Source of the DNA: Silene noctiflora
Taxonomy: Eukaryota > Streptophyta > Magnoliopsida > Caryophyllales > Caryophyllaceae
Assembly: GCA_009801015.1 (NCBI GenBank)
Contig: VHZZ01000082.1
Span: 101,658 to 124,836, forward strand
DNA: 23,179 bases
Reading direction: 5' to 3'
This document shows, one piece after another, positions 9,501 through 18,044 of the stretch. Each line of letters opens with the position of its first letter. The first letter of the stretch is position 1. The notes below the pieces were generated by a model. It had not been told where the DNA came from. It saw only the letters and a program-made list of their open reading frames with translations, and did not search any database. Made by a program: the position numbers and the translations under genes.

Positions 9501-10415
9501 GTTAATGTTATTGGTATGACAAAGATGACCCCACCTATAAAAGATTTACTTCCCAGATTGACTCCTATTTTGAAGAATAGGCACGAGAAAGTGCAAGAGA
9601 ATTGTATCGATCTTGTTGGTCGAATTGCTGATCGTGGAGCAGAATTTGTTCCTGCAAGGGAATGGATGAGAATATGCTTTGAGCTTCTTGAGATGCTCAA
9701 GGCTCACAAGAAAGGCATCAGAAGAGCCACTGTCAACACCTTTGGTTACATTGCTAAAGCCATCGGACCACAAGATGTCTTGGCCACTCTTCTGAACAAT
9801 CTCAAGGTCCAAGAACGTCAGAACCGTGTTTGCACAACTGTTGCTATCGCCATCGTTGCTGAGACTTGCTCACCTTTCACTGTCTTACCTGCACTCATGA
9901 ACGAGTACCGGGTCCCTGAGCTTAATGTTCAAAATGGAGTATTAAAGTCCCTCTCTTTCCTTTTCGAGTATATTGGTGAAATGGGCAAGGATTACATCTA
10001 TGCCGTGACCCCTCTTCTAGAAGATGCTCTCATGGACCGAGATTTGGTCCACAGGCAGACTGCGGCTTCTGCTGTGAAACACATGGCTCTCGGCGTGGCA
10101 GGTTTGGGTTGTGAAGATGCATTGGTTCACCTAATGAACTATGTGTGGCCCAACATCTTTGAGACTTCACCCCACGTCATTAATGCAGTTACAGAAGCTA
10201 TTGAAGGAATGAGAGTTGCCCTTGGCGCTGCTGCCATACTGAACTATTGCTTGCAGGGACTATTCCACCCGGCTCGAAAAGTAAGGGAAGTTTACTGGAA
10301 GATATACAATTCTCTGTATATTGGAGCACAGGATGCTCTTGTGGCTGCTTACCCCATTTTGGAGGACGAGGGAGAAAATGTCTACAGTAGACCTGAATTG
10401 ATGATGTTTGTTTGA
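6588..10415 (+). CDS. SF3B1: Splicing factor 3B subunit 1 (SF3b155)
   Basis: Core subunit of SF3b in the U2 snRNP, which clamps the branch-point helix during pre-mRNA splicing in the nucleus. The 1275 aa protein is full length (human 1304, Arabidopsis about 1270) and intronless in the coding region, as in Arabidopsis. Order: an N-terminal arm with the conserved block [13 protein letters not shown] near 135-147; four RWD motifs at 191, 225, 246 and 299 within TP-rich sequence, which match the U2AF-ligand motifs and phosphorylated TP sites of the family; the p14/SF3B6-binding segment [12 protein letters not shown]...[10 protein letters not shown] at about 367-402; then HEAT repeats from roughly 480 to the end. 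Lys670 in ENQKVRT aligns with human Lys700. The start at 6588 fits the family N-terminus and follows the spliced leader. The stop is followed by a T-rich 3'UTR. No defects seen; this is surely the functional gene. Confidence 0.98.
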   Translation: MSSIDAEIARTQEERKKSEQELGSLSTVSYDVDLYGGNQRDGYLHSIPVDDDEEVVDAMENKVASKLASYTAPKSLLKDMPGVGADVEDVFRKPQRITDRENEYQRRRLDQVISPDRNDAFAMGDKTPDVNVRTYAEIMREQALKRQKEETERAISKKMKEQEEQKKKLGEEKGAGGVPAEVQPSQKRRNRWDQSQDKPADGGAVKKAKTSSDWDMPDSTPGIGRWDATPTPGRVGDATPSVRRNRWDETPTPGRANDSDATPAGGGVTPGMTPSGMTWDSTPKIGGMATPTPKKQRSRWDETPATMGSATPMAGATPAPMTPGVTPFGGMDLPTPTPGQLNLRGPLTPEQYNLMKWEKDIEERNRPLSDEELDAMFPTEGYKILERPASYVPIRTPARKLLATPTPMGTPLYSIPVEDRGQQFDVGKEPANGLPFMKPEDYQYFGVLLNEENEEELSPEEQKERKIMKLLLKVKNGTPPQRKTALRQLTDKARELGAGPLFNRILPLLMQPTLEDQERHLLVKVIDRVLYKLDELVRPYVHKILVVIEPLLIDEDYYARVEGREIISNLSKAAGLATMIAAMRPDIDNIDEYVRNTTARAFSVVASALGIPALLPFLKAVCQSKKSWQARHTGIKIVQQIAILIGCAVLPHLRSLVEIIEHGLNDENQKVRTITALSLAALAEASAPYGIESFDSVLKPLWKGIRSHRGKVLAAFLKAIGFIIPLMDALYASYYTKEVMFILIREFQSPDEEMKKIVLKVVKQCVSTEGVEADYIRSDILPEFFKHFWVRRMALDRRNYKQLVETTVEIANKVGVADIVGRVVEDLKDESEPYRRMVMETIEKVVTNLGASDIDARLEELLIDGILYAFQEQTSDDANVMLNGFGAVVNALGQRVKPYLPQICGTIKWRLNNKSAKVRQQAADLISRIAVVMKQCGEEQLMGHLGVVLYEYLGEEYPEVLGSILGALKAIVNVIGMTKMTPPIKDLLPRLTPILKNRHEKVQENCIDLVGRIADRGAEFVPAREWMRICFELLEMLKAHKKGIRRATVNTFGYIAKAIGPQDVLATLLNNLKVQERQNRVCTTVAIAIVAETCSPFTVLPALMNEYRVPELNVQNGVLKSLSFLFEYIGEMGKDYIYAVTPLLEDALMDRDLVHRQTAASAVKHMALGVAGLGCEDALVHLMNYVWPNIFETSPHVINAVTEAIEGMRVALGAAAILNYCLQGLFHPARKVREVYWKIYNSLYIGAQDALVAAYPILEDEGENVYSRPELMMFV

Positions 10416-11070
10416 GATACTTGTCTTCAGTTTATTTTTTCCGGTAGCTTTTGATACTCTAGTTTCGTCTTTTGTGCAATAATCTAGTTTTGTATGCTTG
10501 TATTCCGTTGTGACGCTTGGTTAATGTATGCTACTGAACCATCTACGGTTACTACGACTTAATGGGAGAGTAACCCTACTTTTTATCAGTTTTTCTTCTT
10601 TTTTTTTGCATCTGTGGTTTTTTGCATCTCTTTGCTCATAATCTGACATGCTTCAGGACATGTTCATGGGTGGATGAAAAGTTGTCAAGATGACCTCGCA
10701 GGGACGAAAATTGGTAGACAAACCCTACTATATACATTATGCTGGTCGAATAGTAAGACGACTCTACATGACGAACGGAACATTGGTAGCCGATGGGGTC
10801 GAATACTTAGTTTGACGACCCTACATCACGACGGGAGGAACACTAGACGATGGGCAAAAGCCGATAACGCTCCATGGTAAGATGAGGTGACCTCTTAAAT
10901 TCTTCTGGTATAATTGATGAAATTTATGAAAAAAGACACCTACAGAAACTTAGTGTCAACCCACCATACCAAAAAGTTACATATATTCAGCTTGTCCCTT
11001 AGTGGAACATGCCAAGCTGTATTATCACTATACAGCATACCGCCCCTTCCTTTATCAGCCCACCATATTT
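10416..11070. other. SF3B1 3'UTR and spacer before the AGP-like gene
   Basis: 10416 to about 10600 is T-rich 3'UTR-like DNA with AATAAT and AATGTA elements that could guide polyadenylation. No further gene is supported; a 68-codon open frame at 10674-10880 falls on the repeat described separately. The 11002 in-frame upstream ATG before the AGP gene is most likely not used, since it lies ahead of the TATA box. Confidence 0.5.
10743..10854. repeat. Degenerate tandem duplication of about 55 bp
   Basis: Two adjacent units begin GGTCGAATAGTA (10743) and GGTCGAATACTT (10797). Both continue with GACGAC(T/C)CTACAT, ACGA and GGAAC-type words and end near CGATGGG. Similarity is partial, with small indels. 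The GACGA-rich composition differs from the AT-rich flanks. No coding potential is credible. Confidence 0.5.
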
Positions 11071-11079
11071 GTATCATTC

Positions 11080-11087
11080 TATAAACT
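11080..11087 (+). promoter_or_regulatory. TATA box of the AGP-like gene
   Basis: TATAAACT lies about 90 bp before the chosen ATG, and a likely start site (AAACTCTCTCAG) follows 25-35 bp downstream. This supports the ATG at 11173 as the translation start. Confidence 0.55.
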
Positions 11088-11172
11088 AAAATTTCAAAAA
11101 CTTTATACTAAACTCTCTCAGAATCTTTTTTTCCTAAAATTTTTCATAAATTCCAGCATTTTTTCCGCCACA

Positions 11173-11586
11173 ATGATTTCATTACATCTCCGTAAACCGC
11201 TTCTTATGATCATATGTCTAACAATCTTTACATTTTACACTTCACTTGCTGTACCAGTTCTGAAATCAACTGTTAAACTGGTAACTATAGCTGCTGAACC
11301 TGCAGTGTTACCATACTCCCCTGTTTCTTCTCCTCCCCCGGGATTATCCCCTGATATAATTCCGTTGTTTCCAACACCAGGGTCACAATCGGATTCAAGC
11401 CCTGATTCTTCGCTGCCTGTCATACCTTCGAGTCTGAGCCCACCAGACCCTGACTCTCAGGATGCTCATCCAGAGTCCAGCATTGCGCCAAGTGGGGCGG
11501 TGATGGAATCATCTGGATTTGCTCCGACTCTTTCTGTTTCACTTTCTTCAGCAATTTTGCTTCTGTATTCCTTTGCTTTCTGGTGA
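11173..11586 (+). CDS. Classical arabinogalactan protein, GPI-anchored (AGP26-like)
   Basis: A 137 aa secreted cell-surface protein. Residues 1 to about 26 form a signal peptide (basic start HLRKP, then hydrophobic LLMIICLTIFTFYTSLA). The middle is rich in Pro, Ser and Ala with AGP-type spaced prolines (SPVSSPPPGLSPDI, IPSSLSPPDPD), where hydroxyproline O-glycans would attach. The tail (SGFAP followed by a hydrophobic run ending YSFAFW) fits a GPI-anchor signal, cleaved around SSG. The order 'PAVLPYSP...LSPDI.PLFPTPGS...IPSSLSPP' resembles the short AGP25/26/27 group of Arabidopsis, which lack a Lys-rich region. These act in the wall and plasma membrane during growth; the exact role here cannot be read. 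The ATG at 11173 is preferred over 11002 because it follows the TATA box and starts the signal peptide directly. Confidence 0.8.
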   Translation: MISLHLRKPLLMIICLTIFTFYTSLAVPVLKSTVKLVTIAAEPAVLPYSPVSSPPPGLSPDIIPLFPTPGSQSDSSPDSSLPVIPSSLSPPDPDSQDAHPESSIAPSGAVMESSGFAPTLSVSLSSAILLLYSFAFW

Positions 11587-11670
11587 TTGTAGCTTTGAGG
11601 TATTGTTGTTGACTTGTTATGGTTTGATAGCATAGTGTTGAATTTATTTTTCAAATTCCTGCGTATCATA

Positions 11671-11745
11671 AGTTTAGTTGGTAAAGTAATAAGAGTTGTT
11701 ACCCATAACCTGAATTCGAACTCCGTCGGCATCAAAATCACCCAT
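11671..11745. repeat. SINE-like repeat fragment with tRNA-type promoter boxes
   Basis: TTAGTTGGTAAAG resembles a Pol III A box, and GAATTCGAACTCC some 40 bp later resembles a B box (consensus GGTTCGANTCC). The end, CGTCGGCATCAAAATCACCC, recurs with one mismatch at 20989-21008, and the two regions also share the AGYTTAG..GTAAA start. It is probably a short tRNA-derived SINE remnant; no poly-A tail or target duplication is clear. Confidence 0.45.
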
Positions 11746-11759
11746 ATGGCTCCCTTTGG

Positions 11760-12528
11760 TATATAATAATACTACTGATAAGATTTTGTTGATTTGTGTG
11801 AATTGTGACATTGTATTTTATTTTTTGAAACTCTATCTTTATAATATTATGATGATGTTTTGTTAAGGTAGTATATTAAGAAGAAACCAAAGGCATAATA
11901 AAGCAACAATTATTTAGGTGATTGGAGTGGGTAGATTGGTGAATGATGGCCTCAACTGGAACTTTTTGCTTTCTCTTTGGTGCATGATTAAGCAATAGTT
12001 GACAAGACTATGAGTACTCCTTTTTGCTTTAACCCTTTTTCCCTGGTAAAAATTATAAAGTGAAAATTTCGAAAAAAAGCTTTTTACTATGATCTATATG
12101 TTGGCAGTCACAAGGTGATTCAATACATGCACAACACCTGCAGAACCGATTGATTACCGAACAAACGAAGTGACACCGATAAAATCTAGGCACTTGATTA
12201 CATGTACAACACCTGCACAAGAAATTGGCTTGGTTATCCGACTTCACCCGTACTATAACGCGAATTTGATGTTAACGTGTGTCTCCATAACACATGTAAG
12301 ATAAACAACAGTGACAGTTGAGGGACCAAATTTACACCCTAACAAAATACTCGGTCTAGCTCGCAATGCCTAAATAGCGCCAACAAAATTGTGCTCTATG
12401 ACTAGGAATTACTGCTAACTATCAAGGCATCTCATCATCTACAGAGTACTACACTAGCTGGAACACGGAAGCCGACTTGACTTGAACAATTTACACGACT
12501 AAAACAGACTAAAATGAAAACAAACTTC
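11760..12528. other. Spacer, no supported gene
   Basis: The DNA lies between the 3' ends of the AGP-like gene and the NET3-like gene, which converge. It should contain both 3'UTRs. A local duplication is visible: TACATG(C/T)ACAACACCTGCA occurs at about 12125 and 12200. The 64-codon Cys-rich minus frame across it comes from this duplication and has no family resemblance I recognise. Confidence 0.45.
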
Positions 12529-12617
12529 TATGAGACGCTTACATGTGAGACCATCTCACTAACCCTATTATTAAAGGAGATATATATAGGGATTTGGGCT
12601 GTTGAGTCCGTCTCATA
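12529..12617. mobile_element. 89 bp mini-element with TATGAGACG inverted ends
   Basis: TATGAGACG at 12529-12537 is matched by CGTCTCATA at 12609-12617. Inside the left arm GTGAGACCATCTCAC forms a second inverted motif. Such 'gagacggtctcac' termini are common in small dispersed elements of Caryophyllales genomes (from memory). Its right end lies 6 bp from the stop codon of the NET3-like gene, so it forms the start of that gene's 3'UTR. Confidence 0.5.
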
Positions 12618-12623
12618 CAAGAC

Positions 12624-15600
12624 TCACTCCTTAATTGACCAAAACCAATAACAGTTCCCTTTCTTCGGCAAGTATTTCATGATGGACTTTTTCAGAAGCT
12701 TGTTGTCCTCTCTCAGAATTTCCATGGCTAAGCTCAACTGTCGGATCACTTCCCGTTTCTGTTCATCTTTTTCCTCAAGTGCCTCAATTAACCACTCATC
12801 TTTCTCGTGTGTTTCTTCCCTTAACTTTATTAGCTCGATCTTTGTCCCCTCAAGTAGCTTTGTCACCTTTGTTTTCTCCTCTTCTTCATGCTTGAGCAAT
12901 ATCTCTTTTAAAACAAGAGCATCCTTAAGATACCTATTCTCTGCCTCTAATTCCCCTAACTCCTGCATTGCCTTGAACTTTTTTGTCACATAAATACTGT
13001 CTCCATCCTTCTGAATCGGGAATTCCGAAGGATTGAAAGGACCTTCCTCTTTAATAGCTTCACATTCTTCCCTCAGTTTCTTAAGCTCATTGATGTTGTC
13101 AGCTAATTGACTAAATAACTCTTCTTTTTCCTGATGATTGCCGATGATTTGGCTTTTCTGAATCTCATTCTCTTCTCGAAGACGGTCCAATTCTTCCTTA
13201 AGCTTAGTCATTTCATCATTACCAGAAGCCAAAGAAGAAAATGTCCTCTCCTTCCCCCCTTCTAACTCAGGATCATCTACTTCGGAGTCAACAGACTCAT
13301 CAGAACTGTAAGCGACCTCAGAAAAGCCATCAACAGACTTGAGAGAATCACACATATTATCATATTCATCCTTTGGGTGAGATACTGAGTGTCGTAAAGG
13401 GGATCTAACACGAAGAGAACGGTCACACTTAAGTTGATCGTATCGTTCAGCTAACGATCGGTGGCTTCGATAGAAGTCCTCCACCATGCTTACCAGTTCA
13501 GGTCTTTTCTTGTAATACATCTCCGCGCGTTGGGCAAATGAATCTGAATCATCCTCAATGAGTTTCAGCATCGTCTTAGTCTTCTCATCGAGCTCTGACA
13601 TACCCACAAAAAAATGTCAAATCAGCACAACATGATTTCAGCAATATCATTGCATATAACATGGTACAGCTACTTTATACCAGATGAGACGGGATGGCAT
13701 GATTGGCATCAGTAACATAAGACGGCATTGACGTGAGAAAATTACTCGAGACTAATTTCTCCATTCAGTGAATTCACTATACTTCCATATGGCACAACTT
13801 TAAACGAAGATGGCTCTGGTTATGGTATATATGTCAGGTAAATGAGAAGGGCAAGCAAAAGTAGTCCTTTTACCATCAAATAACCCCAACCACGCTAAAT
13901 GTAGGAAATGAATGGAGTATCTGCTATAGAAAACTGTTCGTGGTATAGAAGAATATGACGATCATCTGCAAAATTTTCGGAGACTAAACTCTAAATTCAC
14001 ATGCACTTTTGTATATCAATAAAAAGCAAAACAATTAACTCGTCTTAAGAACGTCCAAAAGAATCTAATTTAAGAGACATTAGCTATAGTCCAAAAGATA
14101 AATCATTCTAGACTTTGGCTATTTAATTCCATGAATCACAAACCAATTATATAGTTCACATTCAAGAGAGTCGAAGCAACGGTATAAATCAACATGACCC
14201 ACTAAATCATCTATGTTTTTGAACTGTGAAGCAACGGTCCTCCGATGCAATTCAAAGCGAGTGTTTGATTGGAAATAGCATATCTGTCTACAAATGGGTA
14301 CGGCTGCATATATACGACCTCTACCTACTTCCATCACTGGTGGGAGCCGTTTAAGGCAAAGGGCAATGGCGGCGTTGTACTATGCTTGACTGAATAACCA
14401 TAAGAGAATGAACCAAATATTTATATCACTAATTTAAATTATTTTGTCGTAAACATAACAGTTACGAGTAAAAAAATCTATTGGGCTTCAGTCACCACTT
14501 GCTGGTGAGAGAGTAAAAAACATTAGCATTTCAGACAAAGAAATAGTAGCCCACGGCGTGGTCCATAATTGTTGTAGACAAGACAAGACAAGACAAGACA
14601 AGCCAAGCCAAGCCAATCCAAGCCAAGCCAAGCCAACACCGGTTTAGAAGTTAGTACAAACAAATCTTGAGAAAATGAAAGGTGAGGTTTCCTTGAACTA
14701 TTTGAAGCAAACATGTGAAGAAAGATATCATTCAAATTTCAAATTGCCCCTGGTATGGTCACCAAATCATTATTAGTTTTGTCATGTAAAAGCTTGCTAC
14801 TTCTCATGTATGCAATTTGAAAAAAAAGTGTACCATGTTATTACTATATCAAACAACATACAATGGTCGATGCTCGATATGCTCATTTCCTCGTAAAACA
14901 TGAAGTCCAAAATTTGAAAAAAATTACTCCTTCTATTCATTTGAATTGCTACATTTATAGGCCTTGATGTAGACTTCGACTTGGGTAAAGAATTATTAGG
15001 CATAGCACAATGTTCTACCATAATGCACAACAGAAACTGTGAGCAATGCATATATGGTTCAGTCCAATCATTACTAAACGCATTTTTTTTATGTATTACG
15101 ATGGAGCACCACGCTCAACCTATATGGTAGCATTTTTTACTTGGGTATGAACACTTCATTATAAACAAAAAAAATAAAAAAGTTGCCCGATTCCAACACT
15201 GACAAGCGACAACCCTCTCTGTGCTGTAAGATTGCTGCCAAAGCGAAGCACAATAGATTTTAACTTTAGGTATTAGCTACCGGTTTACTAAGTCAAGAGC
15301 ACAAACGTTTCTGCTCCATGCATACGCAAAACCACAATAGTCTAAAGTCTAATACTTGAGGTCAAGTAAGACTTTACGGGACAATAACACTATTGACTCA
15401 TCAATATTTGAAGTTTCATCACAACATAGCATCCGAGGAAACACGATAAAAATATAAACTTTCAGAAACATGCATAAAGAGCTAGACGTGCAAACCAACT
15501 AATCAACTATACTACTTTTTGAGTAGTCTTTCAAAATCAAAGCAACCCACAAAACTTGAACAACTCAATCTGAGCTACTGCAACAAAGCCAGTCTTTATT

Positions 15601-15935
15601 GTTTACGGGGGGGGGTCGTTCAACATAATCACATGCAAAGGTTGTAACATCAGGTATACAATGAAAAACATGAACAGAGGGGGATAGGAAACCAAAAATT
15701 AATTGCTGGTCCTTAGCTCGGATACAGAGGAACGTTATGAGAACTACGACCGATACTATAACACAAGTCACCCCCTATGGACTGTGGGCATGAACCATAA
15801 ACTCTGAACAAAACAGAAAAACCCAGAAATGAAAAATACGAAGATACCTGCAAGTGTGGATTGAAGCCAAGGTGAACAATTCAAGCTGCTGTGACTCTCA
15901 AACCACCAACAATGAGACTGCTGCTTTGCATCCAT
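12624..15935 (-). CDS. NET3: NETWORKED 3-like actin-binding (NAB/KIP1) protein, two coding exons
   Basis: Join of 15848-15935 (29 codons plus one base) and 12624-13594, giving 352 aa. The first exon, without a long ORF of its own, begins at ATG 15935 and encodes [22 protein letters not shown]; its donor CTTGCAG|GTATCT and the acceptor TGTCAG|AGCTCG restore ...LAELDEKTK. Residues about 8-82 form a NAB domain, the plant-specific F-actin-binding module ([35 protein letters not shown]). Two of the usual three tryptophans are kept (WWF for WWW) and ESH replaces DSH. About 140-340 is charged heptad-like coiled coil. Short NET proteins with one NAB domain plus coiled coil belong to group 3, which links actin to the nuclear envelope or ER-plasma membrane contacts; which member this is cannot be said. 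Taking ATG 13607 as start would cut off the domain, so the spliced model is preferred. Confidence 0.85.
13595..15847 (-). other. Large intron inside the NET3-like gene
   Basis: A 2253 bp phase-1 intron splitting the NAB domain. It contains a pentanucleotide array (14576-14636), a piece resembling a Stowaway end (ACTCCTTCTATTCATTTGAA near 14926-14945) and a run of G at 15607-15615. Short minus-strand frames such as 14119-14337 do not match any family I know. Confidence 0.75.
14576..14636. repeat. Pentanucleotide array AGACA/AGCCA
   Basis: About twelve 5 bp units: five AGACA copies, then AGCCA copies with one ATCCA variant. The switch from one unit type to the other partway along shows that a mutated unit spread by slippage. 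It lies in the large NET3-like intron. Confidence 0.85.
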
Positions 15936-16982
15936 CCTTTTTTCTTCAATTATTATCAGTTATCATCATAAGAATTAGTAAAAGATAAAAACTGAAAACT
16001 GAACAAACATAACAAATAATGCCAAAACTTGCCGACATGCAAACTTCTGAGTCTAACCAGGTGGTGTTCAATAAGGTTGGTACATATCAGGTTTTTAGAC
16101 ATGTGTCCAGATGAAAATAAATAGCAGTTCTCTGTTGTTATCAGGCGGCCCTAAATAAGTATATTGTACCGTGAAATGGTTTCTTTAGAATCGTTTCTTC
16201 ATCTATCTGATTCATTGTAAGTAAATAAATTCGTTTTCAATAATATTAACCAGCGGACGGTTTTACAAGAGACTAAACGACTTAATACCTATGACTGATT
16301 TTTCTACTCGGAACATTGGTTAAATTCCATCAAATCCGACACATGAACACGCATCAATGACACATAGTCACATACTAACACATACGGACATAGTCATAGT
16401 TATCTCATATATGATATACTAACAAAATCACAGTTTCTCCAACCTGCTTCTATCTACATTTAAATTACAATGCTACTATTAACTCAACTCTATAAGGTTA
16501 GTCTCTTGTAATGCGGTTTAAAACGAATGTTTTACATTGCACTTACCCATTATTAAAAAAGGCCAAATCTTTTGGTCGTATCTCTCTTAACGCAAATTCT
16601 TGTTTCAGACGGACTCTTTCCGTCCCTGAATTTTAACATGGTACATACAACACAACTATTAACAATGCAAGAAAACCCAAAATCCCCAACAATCGAAACA
16701 AACTTATACATTGAAAACAAGTTCATAGCAAATGCAGTTGCTCAATTAAACAAGAAATTTAACATGAATTTACAGTAATACAAGTTGATTAAATCTACCA
16801 AAATAAATAAAAACAAAAGCAAATAAATACCTGAGAATGCTTGACTTTCTTGAAGTTGCAATAATGGCAGAAGTGAAGTAGGGTAATTTTTCTCTTTATA
16901 TTTTATTTTTATTTTTATTTTCAAATGAAGGCTTTCGATCCTTCATTAATGAGAGTGAGAGACTGCACTCAGTATTTAAACT
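15936..16982 (-). promoter_or_regulatory. Probable 5'UTR, leader intron and TATA of the NET3-like gene
   Basis: On the minus strand, TTTAAATA (about 16971-16982) could be the TATA box, followed by a leader of about 110 bp ending at a good donor, CTCAG|GTATTT (exon end 16831). A plausible acceptor is TTTTCAG at 15992-15998, giving a leader intron of about 840 bp and a second leader exon 15936-15991. The acceptor choice is uncertain; the donor is convincing. The plus-strand frame 16572-16778 falls inside this intron and is not a gene. Confidence 0.4.
16497..16525. repeat. Fragment of a dispersed repeat end
   Basis: GTTAGTCTCTTGTAATGCGG closely matches the inverted sequence GTTAGTCTTGTGTAAAGCGG at 21446-21465. 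It is probably the terminus of a non-autonomous DNA element, here within the probable leader intron of the NET3-like gene. Confidence 0.4.
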
Positions 16983-18044
16983 GCACAGTTTACAAGAAGT
17001 ACTACTCATGTGACTCTTCAATTTCTATTTTTTTTTTCTTTCCTCAATTTTTTTTAAAAAAAAATATAAATGAATAATTTCGTACTCCGTATTACCCAAA
17101 ATGTGGATTTTTTGAATTTTAGGATATTTATTTGATTTTATTCCCTATTTGTATGAAAAGATTAATGGAACAAATATAACACTCCGTTTTACAATTATAT
17201 ACTTGTGTAAAGGGCTTAATACAAGAATTATTGAGCAAAAGATTTGTGCTTAGACTTTGAATATGTCATTCTCGGGTGGCTTACATGGTAATTTGGTATA
17301 CGGGGTTTGGAGGTTATTGCGTTCATGTTCTTTTCGGTTGAAACGAGCTTCACTGAACTGAATTGAACATAACTGAGGTGAACTAAATACAACTGAAATA
17401 AGAGTTAATTTTGTAAAGAGACAAGCTGAACAAAATTAAACTGAATAGAGCAGAAATGAATTAAAATAAGCTGAAATTAAGCCAGGAAGAACATGACTCA
17501 CACAGTTGGGCTTGTAATTAATTATTGTGTTGTTGTGTATTGAAATTAATGTAATTAATTAATGTGTTACACTTTGCGTGGAGTATTTAAGGAACGTGAT
17601 AAACTTGATTTGTGGGTAGATTTGTTATGATAGAAATGTAACGGTCAAAGATCATGAGATATGACAAATAAATCCTTTGATTTTCTTTATAATTCAGTTG
17701 ATTTTGTTTTTGGATGCTCAATAACATTTTCGAGTTTTGATAGATTACATATACTTCGAAAAATAACGACTCAATAATCTGATAAACCTTTTATGTATCG
17801 AACAATAATAAAATTAGCAAGAGATGATATTTAAATGCCATTGTCTATACAACCAAACAATAAAGCAACATCCAACGAAAGAAACAGAAAGCAATTAATT
17901 TGAGTCGCAAGGGCGATTCTTTTTTAGTACCACCTCTCGTGACTATACCAAGTAAGTTGGTTAACATCTGCAATTTTGTACATATTGCGTAATCTTCCAA
18001 ACATGTTTGTTTCTTTTTGGTAACTATACAGCACAAAACTGAAT
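16983..18044. other. AT-rich spacer between NET3-like and NHX genes
   Basis: No gene is supported. 17335-17475 holds degenerate (A)ACTGAA / GCTGAA repeats, and 17510-17575 holds repeated TAATTAAT words around TTGTGTTGTTGTG. The part next to 18045 should include the 3'UTR of the NHX gene, which reads leftward. It also contains the upstream promoter of the NET3-like gene near 16983-17200. Confidence 0.5.
17340..17475. repeat. Degenerate CTGAA tandem array
   Basis: Many imperfect ACTGAA, GCTGAA and ATTGAA units (for example CACTGAACTGAATTGAACAT) recur over about 130 bp. It is an old pentamer/hexamer array, decayed by substitutions. No coding potential. Confidence 0.5.

Noticed and set aside
11002..11172. 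57-codon upstream extension of the AGP-like protein
   Set aside because: It starts ahead of the TATA box and would put a charged tail before the signal peptide. The ATG at 11173 fits the family.
11671..11745. Possible tRNA gene
   Set aside because: A-box and B-box lookalikes are present, but no cloverleaf with a paired acceptor stem can be drawn, so a SINE-like remnant fits better.
12053..12247. Cys-rich 64-codon minus-strand frame as a possible secreted peptide
   Set aside because: No signal peptide at its start, and the Cys codons come from a local duplication of ACAACACCTGCA.
14119..14337. 72-codon minus-strand frame in the NET3-like intron
   Set aside because: Some stretches look protein-like, but I recognise no family and see no splice signals linking it to the gene; chance or an old repeat fragment is more likely.
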